Source of the DNA: Alistipes excrementigallinarum
GTDB taxonomy: Bacteria; Bacteroidota; Bacteroidia; Bacteroidales; Rikenellaceae
Length of the DNA stretch: 64,000 nucleotides
Assembly: GCA_019112825.1 (NCBI GenBank)
Contig: DXIP01000008.1
Span: 123,816-187,815, forward strand
Direction of reading: 5' to 3'
The notes under the pieces were generated by a model that saw nothing but the letters and a program-made list of their open reading frames with translations, searched no databases and had not been told where the DNA came from. Position 1 is the first letter of the stretch. Every line of letters begins with the position of its first letter. This document shows positions 42,607 to 49,683 of this stretch, in pieces. Position numbers and translations under genes: made by a program.

Positions 42607-43353
42607 TCAGTGACGGCGGACGGTGTAGTAGGCGCCGGCCTGCTGGGCGGGCATGAGCACCATGTCGTTCACGTTCATGTGGTCGGGCAGCTGCGCCACC
42701 CAGGCAATCGCCTCGGCGATGTCGTCGCCCGTCAGGGGCGTCACCCCTTCGTAGACCTTCTCGGCGCGCGCCTTGTCGCCGTGGAAGCGCACCTCGGAGA
42801 ACTCGGTCTCGACCATGCCCGGGCGGATTTCGGTCACCTTGATGCCGTCGGCCAGCAGGTCGGCGCGCATCGACTGCGAGATGGCGTGTACGGCGTGCTT
42901 CGAGGCGCAGTAGACCGCCTCGTTCTCGTAGGGCTCCGTGCCGGCGATGGAGCCGATGTTGAAGATGTGGCCCCGGTGGGCGGCCACCATCTTGGGCGTG
43001 ATGACGCGCGTGACGTAGAGGAGTCCCTTGACGTTGGTGTCAATCATCGCGTCCCAGTCGGCCGTGTCGCCCTGGTCGATGTGCTCCAGTCCGGCGGCCA
43101 GTCCGGCGTTGTTGACCAGCAGGTCCACCCGCTCGAGGGGCTCCAGCACGCGGCGCACCTCCTCCTCGGAGCGCACGTCGAAGCAGAGCGTCGTGCAGCA
43201 GGCGCCCAGCGCCTCGATTTCGCGGCGGAGCGTCTCGAGCCGCTCGGCGCGGCGGCCCGTTGCCACGATGTCGTATCCTTCCTTTGCCAGACGGAGCGCC
43301 GTTGCGCGGCCGATGCCGGAGGTCGCTCCCGTAATCAATGCCAGTTTTTTCAT
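42607..43353 (-). CDS. SDR-family NAD(P)-dependent oxidoreductase (YdfG-like)
   Basis: 248 residues, a classical short-chain dehydrogenase. Cofactor motif TGATSGIG at 8-15, NNAG at 81-84, and the catalytic triad S135, Y148, K152 (YCASK). Arg-rich TGRRAERLE after beta-2 suggests NADP(H) preference. The closest character is the YdfG/serine 3-dehydrogenase group that reduces 3-hydroxy acids or malonic semialdehyde, but the substrate cannot be fixed from sequence. It is divergent from the permease operon across a 76-base AT-rich intergenic region. Confidence 0.88.
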   Translation of the reverse strand: MKKLALITGATSGIGRATALRLAKEGYDIVATGRRAERLETLRREIEALGACCTTLCFDVRSEEEVRRVLEPLERVDLLVNNAGLAAGLEHIDQGDTADWDAMIDTNVKGLLYVTRVITPKMVAAHRGHIFNIGSIAGTEPYENEAVYCASKHAVHAISQSMRADLLADGIKVTEIRPGMVETEFSEVRFHGDKARAEKVYEGVTPLTGDDIAEAIAWVAQLPDHMNVNDMVLMPAQQAGAYYTVRRH

Positions 43354-43396
43354 TGTTTCGGGGTTTAGTGATGGGCGAAATTACGAAAAAATATGT

Positions 43397-43404
43397 TACT
43401 TTGC
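43397..43404 (+). promoter_or_regulatory. -7-like element for the permease-menG operon
   Basis: TTACTTTG, one mismatch to TAnnTTTG, 25 bases before the GTG start at 43430. Confidence 0.4.
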
Positions 43405-43429
43405 ACACAATTCCATAAAACCCCGAGTC

Positions 43430-44677
43430 GTGAACCTTCCCTTTTTCATCGCGCGTCGTCTGGCCTCGGCCTCGTCGGGCAGCAAGCCCGGCGTGATGGT
43501 GCGCATCGCGGTGGTCTCCGTGGCGCTGAGCGTGGCGGTGATGCTCCTCTCGCTGGCCGTCATCGTGGGCTTCAAGCGCGAGGTGGTCCGCAACCTGACG
43601 GGGCTGGCGGCGCATGCCGTGGTGACCGACATCCGCGGGGTTTCGGCCCCCGATTCGGAGCCCGTGCGGCGTACGGCCGCCCTCGAGGAGCTGCTCCGCA
43701 GCGTCGAGGGCTTCGCCTCGATGGCCCCCTATGCCGCGCGCAGCGGCATTGTCCGCACGCAGGACGCCGTGCAGGGGGTGCTGCTCAAGGGGGTCGACGC
43801 GAGCTACGACTGGTCGTTTCTGCGCAGCCGCCTGCGCCGCGGGGAGCTGCCCCGCGTGGGCGACTCGCTGCGGACGAAGGATGTGCTGCTCTCCGAGCTG
43901 ATGGCGCGCCGTCTGAAGCTCGACGTGGGTGACAAGGTCGAGATGCTCTTCGTCGAGGGGAGCGGCATGCGCCCCCGCCGCGACCGCTTCCGCATCTCGG
44001 GCCTCTACGCGACGGGCATGGACGAGGCCGACGCCCTGCTGGCCTTCACCGACCTGCGCAACGTGCAGCGGCTGGCCGACTGGCAGGAGGACGAGGTCTC
44101 GGGCTACGAGCTGCGTACGGACGACTTCGCCCACTCGGACGACTTCGCGCGGCGGGTGGCCCTCCGCCTGCTCTACGACGACGGCGATGAGGCGCAGAAC
44201 CTCACCGTCACGTCGCTGCGCGAGCTCTATCCCAACATTTTCGACTGGCTGGCGGCCCACAACGTCAACGCCGCCGTCATAGTGGGCATCATGCTTGTGG
44301 TGGCCTTCTTCAACATGGCCTCGGCGCTGCTGATTCTGGTGCTGGAGCGGACGCGGATGATTGGCTTGCTCAAGGCGCTGGGGATGCGCAACGGCCCGCT
44401 GCGGCGGATTTTCCTCTACCGGGCGGCCTTCATCGCCCTGCGCGGCATGGCGTGGGGCAACGGCGTGGGGCTGCTGCTCTGCCTCCTGCAGCAGTGGTTC
44501 CATGTAGTGAAGCTCGACTCGGAGGGATACCTCCTCTCGGAGGTCCCCATCGCCCTCGAGTGGGGGTGGTGGCTCCTGCTCAACGCCGGGGTGCTGGCGG
44601 TCATCGTCCTGCTGCTGGTGCTTCCTACCTATATTATATCCTCGATTAAACCCGAACAAACCATCCGATACGAATGA
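43430..44677 (+). CDS. FtsX/LolC-type ABC transporter permease
   Basis: 415 residues. An N-terminal membrane helix (VRIAVVSVALSVAVMLLSLAVIVGF), a large periplasmic domain and three C-terminal helices (AVIVGIMLVVAFFNMASALLILVLE; RIFLYRAAFIALRGMAWGNGVGLLLCLL; WWLLLNAGVLAVIVLLLVLPTYII) match the lipoprotein-releasing LolC/LolE layout, ending SIKPEQTIRYE. In Lol systems it extracts lipoproteins for outer-membrane delivery with a separate ATPase; none is encoded nearby. Translation probably starts at GTG 43430 (MNLPFFIARRL); the frame is open further upstream. Overlaps menG by ATGA. Confidence 0.87.
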   Translation: MNLPFFIARRLASASSGSKPGVMVRIAVVSVALSVAVMLLSLAVIVGFKREVVRNLTGLAAHAVVTDIRGVSAPDSEPVRRTAALEELLRSVEGFASMAPYAARSGIVRTQDAVQGVLLKGVDASYDWSFLRSRLRRGELPRVGDSLRTKDVLLSELMARRLKLDVGDKVEMLFVEGSGMRPRRDRFRISGLYATGMDEADALLAFTDLRNVQRLADWQEDEVSGYELRTDDFAHSDDFARRVALRLLYDDGDEAQNLTVTSLRELYPNIFDWLAAHNVNAAVIVGIMLVVAFFNMASALLILVLERTRMIGLLKALGMRNGPLRRIFLYRAAFIALRGMAWGNGVGLLLCLLQQWFHVVKLDSEGYLLSEVPIALEWGWWLLLNAGVLAVIVLLLVLPTYIISSIKPEQTIRYE

Positions 44678-45396
44678 CGGTAAAACCCTATGATGAGGAG
44701 CGCCCCAAAAAGGCGCAGGTGCGCGACATGTTCGACCGCATAGCGCCGCGCTACGACCTGCTCAACCATACTCTTTCGTTCAACATCGACCGCCTGTGGC
44801 GCCGCCGCGTGGTGCGGCTCGTGCGGCGGCACGGCGCACGGCGCATCCTCGACCTGGCCACCGGCACGGGCGACCTGGCCATCGAGCTGGCCCGCTGCAT
44901 TCCCGGCTCGCAGGTGCTGGGCATCGACCTCTCGGAGCAGATGCTCGAGCGGGCGCGCCGCAAGGTTACGGAGCGCGGGCTCGACGCCCGCGTGCGGCTC
45001 GAGGAGGGCGACGCCGAACATCTGCGTGTCGAGACCGCCTCGGTCGACGCCCTGACGGTAGCCTTCGGCGTGCGCAACTTCGGCGACCTCGAGGCTGGGC
45101 TGCGCGAAATGGCCCGCACAATAAAACCGGGGGGTGTGGCCGTTATTCTGGAGTTCTCGGAACCGAAAGGGGCACTCTTCGGCCGCCTCTACCGCTTCTA
45201 TTCGGGATGGCTGCTGCCCCGCATCGGCGGCGCCGTCTCGAAGGACCGCAAGGCCTACGAATACCTGCCCGCCTCGGTCGAGGCCTTCCCCGAGCCCGAA
45301 GCCTTCATGGAGCTGATGCGCCGGGCGGGATTCCACAACTGCCGGGCCCGGAGCCAGAGCTTCGGAATTGCCCGGATTTATACGGGAGAACGATGA
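44674..45396 (+). CDS. ubiE: demethylmenaquinone methyltransferase
   Basis: 240 residues, also called menG. Final step of menaquinone synthesis, SAM-dependent C-methylation of demethylmenaquinone. Family landmarks: MFDRIAPRYDLLNHTLSFNIDRLWRR, SAM motif I LDLATGTGDLAIEL, AFGVRNFGDLEAGLREMARTIKPGG and YRFYSGWLLPRIGGAVSKDRKAYEYLPASVEAFP. Since menA is present and no ubiquinone genes are seen, the menaquinone role is preferred. Overlaps both neighbours by ATGA. Confidence 0.95.
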   Translation: MTVKPYDEERPKKAQVRDMFDRIAPRYDLLNHTLSFNIDRLWRRRVVRLVRRHGARRILDLATGTGDLAIELARCIPGSQVLGIDLSEQMLERARRKVTERGLDARVRLEEGDAEHLRVETASVDALTVAFGVRNFGDLEAGLREMARTIKPGGVAVILEFSEPKGALFGRLYRFYSGWLLPRIGGAVSKDRKAYEYLPASVEAFPEPEAFMELMRRAGFHNCRARSQSFGIARIYTGER

Positions 45397-46016
45397 TGGA
45401 ACGAAACGAAACAACGACCCCATGCTGCGCCGCACGCCCTGTGTGCGGCAGCGGAACGGAACGAGGTGCGCACGGGCGCACGGAGACAAAGCGCGCGCGT
45501 CGGTTGCGGCCGGTGGTGCGGCGGCTCTGGTGTGCGGCGCTGCTGCTGGTGGCCGTCGCGGCGAGCTCCTGCTCGGGAGCGGTCGAGCGGGTGCGCCGCA
45601 ACATCCGCTTCGAGGGGGTCGAGTCGGTCGCCCTGCACGGCCTCTCGGGCGTGGACCTCACGCTGCGGGCCGTCAACGATACGGGCCGCACGCTCCGGCT
45701 CAAGGAGGCGGGCTTCGACCTCTACTGGGGCGAGCGGTGTCTGGCCAGCGCGCGGCTTGTCGACGAGGTGGTGCTGCCGCGGCGGAGCGAGGCGAGCCTC
45801 GGGACGCGGTGGCGGCTGCAGGCCTCCGACCCGCTGACGCTGCTGCTCGTCGGCCGGCGGCTGCAGTCGGGCCAGACGGCCGAGGCCACCGTCACGTGGC
45901 ATGCCCGCGGGCGGTATGGGCTCGCCTCGGCCAATCTTTCGCAGGAAAGGGTCCCTTTGTCGGATTTTTTGCGTAACTTCGGGCTGTCGGTCGATGACCT
46001 CAAGAAACTATTCTGA
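45393..46016 (+). CDS. LEA14-like lipoprotein
   Basis: 207 residues from ATG 45393, which overlaps the ubiE stop. A membrane segment with lipobox (LLLVAVAASSC, C60) is followed by a ~140-residue beta domain (VESVALHGLSGVDLTLRAVNDTGRTLRLKEAGFDLYWGERCLASARL) that resembles the LEA14/WHy fold. The 40 hydrophilic residues before the signal are unusual; an in-frame GTG at 45513 would give a normal lipoprotein signal peptide and may be the real start. Role unknown. Confidence 0.7.
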   Translation: MMERNETTTPCCAARPVCGSGTERGAHGRTETKRARRLRPVVRRLWCAALLLVAVAASSCSGAVERVRRNIRFEGVESVALHGLSGVDLTLRAVNDTGRTLRLKEAGFDLYWGERCLASARLVDEVVLPRRSEASLGTRWRLQASDPLTLLLVGRRLQSGQTAEATVTWHARGRYGLASANLSQERVPLSDFLRNFGLSVDDLKKLF

Positions 46017-46027
46017 CCTTTCTGACT

Positions 46028-46489
46028 ATGCGCACGTTCATCATGCTGATTGTGGCCCTTGCGGCCGCAGGTTCGCTTCGGGCCCAGTCGCTCGAGGCCT
46101 TCAAGGAGCAGCTGGCCCGTCCGGCCGCCTCCGAAGCCGCCCTGGGGACGGCCCGCGTCACGGTGCGCGAGGATGCCCAGGCGGCCCGCGCCGTGAAGGA
46201 GCTCTCTTCGGGTGAGACGCAGCTGCGTTTCCGCGGCTACCGCGTCTGCATCTTCTTCGACAACGGGCAGGATGCCCGGGCCAAGGCCGTCGAGGCCAAG
46301 ACGCTCTTCGAGGAGCACTTTCCCGGCATCCGCGTCTACATGGTTTATGAGAATCCCTACTTCAAGGTGACGGCCGGCGACTGCCTCACTTCGGAGGAGG
46401 CCATCATCCTGAAGGGACGTGTCCAGGGGGTCTTTCCGAAGGCCTACGTCAAGAATGAGGAGCTGACGGCGGCCGATTTGGTGAAATGA
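46028..46489 (+). CDS. secreted SPOR-domain-like protein
   Basis: 153 residues. Signal peptide MRTFIMLIVALAAAGSLRAQ; the C-terminal ~80 residues (RFRGYRVCIFFDNGQDARAKAVEAKTLFEEHFPGIRVYMVYENPYFKVTAGDC) follow the beta-alpha-beta pattern of SPOR domains, which bind denuded peptidoglycan glycan strands. Similar small proteins are common in Bacteroidales. It lies 11 bases after the lipoprotein gene, so it is probably the last gene of the permease-menG operon. Confidence 0.75.
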   Translation: MRTFIMLIVALAAAGSLRAQSLEAFKEQLARPAASEAALGTARVTVREDAQAARAVKELSSGETQLRFRGYRVCIFFDNGQDARAKAVEAKTLFEEHFPGIRVYMVYENPYFKVTAGDCLTSEEAIILKGRVQGVFPKAYVKNEELTAADLVK

Positions 46490-46542
46490 CTGATACCTAC
46501 GGGACAAAGGTGGCGTAAAGCTGTATTTTTTTCTCTTTTTTC

Positions 46543-46572
46543 TTGCATAATTCCACCGATTATGTAATTTTG
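46543..46572 (+). promoter_or_regulatory. promoter of the Cys-repeat lipoprotein gene
   Basis: TAATTTTG (46565-46572) is an exact TAnnTTTG match, with TTG of CTTG about 20 bases upstream (46543-46545) as the -33 element. 35 bases to the ATG. Confidence 0.65.
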
Positions 46573-46607
46573 CGGCGTAAAAAATAACCATTAAAATTAT
46601 TCCTGCT

Positions 46608-46829
46608 ATGAAAAAGATTTTTTCTTTTGTCGTTGTTCTGGCAGCCGTTGCAATGGTAGGCTGCGCTGGTAACTCGAACAAGAAGGCTGCCGAGGTTGAG
46701 GCTGAGGCTACCGAGGCTGCTGTAGAGTGCACCGAGGAGTGCGACTCGACGAAGGTTTGCGCCGAGGCTTGCGATTCGACGAAGGCTGCCGCCGCTGAGG
46801 AGGTTGCCCCCGTTGAGGAGACGAAGTAA
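46608..46829 (+). CDS. small acidic lipoprotein with Cys repeats
   Basis: 73 residues. Type II signal peptide with the lipid-attachment Cys at C19 (VAMVGC). The mature part is very acidic, Ala/Glu-rich, and contains two near-identical units CTEECDSTK (41-49) and CAEACDSTK (51-59), giving four extra cysteines at a ten-residue period. Strong promoter and terminator flank it as a single-gene unit, and its codon choice is restricted, suggesting high expression. Function unknown; the cysteines could bind metal or form disulfides. Confidence 0.8.
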   Translation: MKKIFSFVVVLAAVAMVGCAGNSNKKAAEVEAEATEAAVECTEECDSTKVCAEACDSTKAAAAEEVAPVEETK

Positions 46830-46852
46830 TTGCTCCACGGAACATCTGTTCG

Positions 46853-46887
46853 AGAGGACTCTTCTACAAGAGCCCTCTTATTTTTTT
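46853..46887 (+). terminator. intrinsic terminator of the Cys-repeat lipoprotein gene
   Basis: AGAGGACTCTT (46853-46863) pairs with AAGAGCCCTCT (46868-46878) with one mismatch around a CTAC loop, followed by TAT7 to 46887. Confidence 0.8.
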
Positions 46888-46987
46888 GTCCTGTGCCTGT
46901 TTCGGGGCGGCGTGCGGGGTGCGGTCACCTCTTCCGTCCGTCCGGCGGAGTGCGATTGAGGCAGGCTGTGTGCAGGCAATACACGGC

Positions 46988-47022
46988 AAAAGGCCCGTCA
47001 CCGCTTCGGTGACGGGCCTTTT
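46988..47022. terminator. bidirectional terminator between convergent genes
   Basis: AAAAGGCCCGTCACCG (46988-47003) is perfectly complementary to 47007-47022, a 16-bp stem ending in A4/T4. It serves the plus-strand lipoprotein side and the minus-strand AraC gene. Confidence 0.8.
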
Positions 47023-47087
47023 GTCTCTTGGTGAGTGCCTCTTCCTTGGGACGGTTCGCCGCTTCGGGCGTGGGGCGGGCCGGCTTC

Positions 47088-48002
47088 TCAGCTCTTGAGC
47101 TTGTACTGCGAGGGCGAGAGTCCGGCGTGGCGCTTGAAGTAGCAGCCGAAGAAGGACTGGTTGGGGAAGTTCAGGTAGTAGGCTATCTCCTGGATGCTCA
47201 TGTTGGAGGACTTGAGCAGCGTCTTTGCCTCGAGAATCACGTAGCCGTCAATCCATTCGGAGACCGACTTGCCGCTCACGCGCTTGATGAGCGTGGTGAG
47301 GTATTTGGGCGTGATGCAGAGCTTCTGAGCATAGAACAGGACGCTCCGCTCCGACTTGTAATTCTCGTTCAGAAGTTTCATGAACTCCTTGAAATAAAAC
47401 TCGTTGCGACTTCGTATGGGGGGCTCTGGCGAGGCCTGCTCCTCCGCATGCAGGGTGAGAATGTCGCACGACTTGTAGATGGTGGCCGTGACCAGCGCGT
47501 CGACCACGTCGCGTGAGAAGGGCGTGTCAGGGGCAGCCAGCTCCTGCTCGACCTGCGAGAGGAAACTGCGGAACGTCCGGCACTCCTCCTCCGAGAGTTC
47601 GATACAGGGACGGTTGGCGTAGCGGAGAAAGAGCGGCATCATGCGTTTGATGTCGACGTTGAGACGTTGCATGAACTCCGGGGTGATGATTACCATGTGG
47701 GCGCAGAATCGCTCGTCGGAGTGTACCTGGATGATGTTTTTGGGGGCATAGATGAACATGCTGTCCTTTGAGAGCCGGAAATTGTTGAGGTTGAACGATA
47801 TCTCGGCCTCTCCCTCCGTGCACACCCCGATGAAGAGGGCGTCGATGCGACAGGGGTAGCGGAACAGCCGGCGCTGCAGATTGTTGTTGGCCGTCATGCA
47901 ACCCTTTGCAAGTTCCCGCTCGGGCGAGGCGCCCTGCATGGAGAGAAGCTGTGCAAGGGTGAAGCAGGGGATTTCTTCCGTTGGGTTGTTTGTGAGTTCC
48001 AT
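47088..48002 (-). CDS. AraC-family transcriptional regulator
   Basis: 304 residues. The N-terminal ~190 residues form a cupin-like sensing domain (CRIDALFIGVCTEGEAEISFNLNNFRLSKDSMFIYAPKNIIQVHS). The C-terminal ~95 carry two helix-turn-helix motifs (LFYAQKLCITPKYLTTLIKRVSGKSVSEWI and MSIQEIAYYLNFPNQSFFGCYFKRHAGLSPSQYK). Ligand and targets are unknown; no obvious target operon is adjacent. This type in Bacteroidetes often controls efflux or stress genes. AT-rich DNA upstream (48003-48060) probably holds its promoter. Confidence 0.92.
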   Translation of the reverse strand: MELTNNPTEEIPCFTLAQLLSMQGASPERELAKGCMTANNNLQRRLFRYPCRIDALFIGVCTEGEAEISFNLNNFRLSKDSMFIYAPKNIIQVHSDERFCAHMVIITPEFMQRLNVDIKRMMPLFLRYANRPCIELSEEECRTFRSFLSQVEQELAAPDTPFSRDVVDALVTATIYKSCDILTLHAEEQASPEPPIRSRNEFYFKEFMKLLNENYKSERSVLFYAQKLCITPKYLTTLIKRVSGKSVSEWIDGYVILEAKTLLKSSNMSIQEIAYYLNFPNQSFFGCYFKRHAGLSPSQYKLKS

Positions 48003-48298
48003 TTTATTGTCGTCTTTTCATCGAATATAACGTAAATATTTGCGCTTAGTATTCGGAATGTCTCATTTTCGGAGCATTCGGACAGTTGTGTCTCCTTTTT
48101 GCAGAGCGGCCGAACGATGCCGTATCGGGCGGAGCCTTCTGCCCGGGTTGCGGGGCGGGATGTGCCGGGTCGGGAGGTTGCGGCGGTGCAGGAAATAAGA
48201 ACGGGCGGCCGAAATCGGCCGCCCGTCGTATCGAGGCTTTTATCGGACCCGAATGCCCCCTTCCTGCCGGAGGGCGTACGGACTCCTCTTGTTTCGAA

Positions 48299-48841
48299 CT
48301 ATTTCGAAGTTGTCTCCGCAGCGGGAGTCTCCGTAATGCCCAGCTCGGCCCGTACCTGCGGGGCAAGGTCGGTCAGCGTCGCCTCGTCGAAGTAGGCGAT
48401 GGCACCCGTCGAGATGTCGAAGACGGCCATGAAGCCGTTGGCCTTGGCCACCTTGTCGATGGCTGCGCGAGCCTTCTCGACAATCGGGGCGAGCAGCTCG
48501 TTCTGACGCTTCTGGTAATCCTGCTGTGCCACCTGGCTGTAGTCCTCGAGGCGCTGCTGAAGCTCATAGAGCTCCTTCTCCTTGAGCTGGCGAACGGACT
48601 CCGAGTAGGTATTGTAGTTCTTCTGGAACTCCTGCCGCTTGTTGTTGAATTCGACGTTGATGCTCTCGACCTGGTCCTGCAGCTCCTTGGCAAAGCTCTC
48701 AAGGTTGGTCTGCATCTCCTTGGTCTCGGACATGTTCATGATGATTTCCTGGGTATTGATGCGCCCGAACTTCTGGGCGAAGAGCGACGTGGCGCTCATC
48801 ATGAGTGCTACCGCAAGGGTCAGTTTGATGGCTCTTTTCAT
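48299..48841 (-). CDS. OmpH/Skp-family periplasmic chaperone 1
   Basis: 180 residues. Signal peptide ending SLFAQ, then FGRINTQEIIMNM, a long coiled coil (~40-110, LESFAKELQDQVESINVEFNNKRQEFQKNY) and a beta-strand cap (FMAVFDISTGAIAYFDEATLTDLAPQV), the Skp jellyfish subunit layout. Skp keeps unfolded outer-membrane proteins soluble before BAM. It is the downstream member of a tandem pair behind bamA. Confidence 0.9.
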   Translation of the reverse strand: MKRAIKLTLAVALMMSATSLFAQKFGRINTQEIIMNMSETKEMQTNLESFAKELQDQVESINVEFNNKRQEFQKNYNTYSESVRQLKEKELYELQQRLEDYSQVAQQDYQKRQNELLAPIVEKARAAIDKVAKANGFMAVFDISTGAIAYFDEATLTDLAPQVRAELGITETPAAETTSK

Positions 48842-48868
48842 GGTGAATCAGTTGTTTTTGTTGTCTTG

Positions 48869-49384
48869 TTATTTGTTTGTTGTTTTCAGTCGTTCGATAA
48901 TTTGCTGCGTATGGTCGGCGCGCTCCGAGTTGTAGAGCAGCGTCGGGTTGTTGGCCGAGTCGACGACCAGGTCGGCCCCCACCTCGGCGGCATAGGCCTC
49001 GATGACGGCGAATACCTGCTTCTGAATCGGCTCGATGAGCGCCACGCGCTGTTTCATGAGCGTACCCTCGTTGCCGAAGATGCTCTCCTGGTACTGCTGC
49101 GCCTCCTTCTCCTTGGTCAGGATGGCGTTTTCGCGGCTCTGCTGCATGGCGGCCGTGAGCGTACGCTTCTGCGCCATGTAGGTATTGTAGAGCTCCTCGA
49201 CCTCGGCAAAGCGGGCGTCGACCTGCTTCTGGTAGGCCGAAGCGAGCGAATCGAGCTGCTCGATGGCCGCATTGTAGGTGTCGAGCGACTTGAAGAGCTT
49301 CTCGCTGTTGACGGTGATGCAGTTCTGGGCGGCGACGGTTCCGGCCGCAAGCACGAATGCCGCAATCAAAATCAGACGTTTCAT
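48869..49384 (-). CDS. OmpH/Skp-family periplasmic chaperone 2
   Basis: 171 residues, paralogue of its neighbour 27 bases away. Signal peptide MKRLILIAAFVLAAGTVAAQ, start NCITVNSEKLFKSL, coiled-coil arms (~30-100) and cap ADLVVDSANNPTLLYNSERADHTQQI. The two paralogues are clearly diverged, so they may form distinct or mixed trimers. ATG 49384 is chosen for the signal peptide. 299 bases separate it from bamA; that spacer is GC-rich, with CCGGCCCGGGGC twice, and contains no gene. Confidence 0.88.
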   Translation of the reverse strand: MKRLILIAAFVLAAGTVAAQNCITVNSEKLFKSLDTYNAAIEQLDSLASAYQKQVDARFAEVEELYNTYMAQKRTLTAAMQQSRENAILTKEKEAQQYQESIFGNEGTLMKQRVALIEPIQKQVFAVIEAYAAEVGADLVVDSANNPTLLYNSERADHTQQIIERLKTTNK

Positions 49385-49683
49385 AGTTCCGGTTTTATCA
49401 GGTTCTCTTGGCGGGTGGGGCGATTTGCGCCACAAAGCACCCATAAAGATAACTCTTTTCTTTCAAATTTATTGCCAGCGGCCCCGTTTTGTCTGCCGCA
49501 AACGTCCGGCATGCCTCAAATTCGTCCGCAGCCGCTTCGGGGAACCTCCTCCGGGTCGGACTCCACCCGGCACCGCTTACTCCATCCCGGGGCACCTTTC
49601 TCTCCGGCCCGGGGCACTCCTCGCTCCATTCCGGAGTATCCCTCCCTATTAATCCGGGACCTGGCTCACTCCGGCCCGGGGCG

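Noticed and set aside
49597..49683. Repeated CCGGCCCGGGGC in the Skp-bamA spacer as a regulatory repeat
   Set aside because: Only two GC-only copies; chance is likely in this composition.
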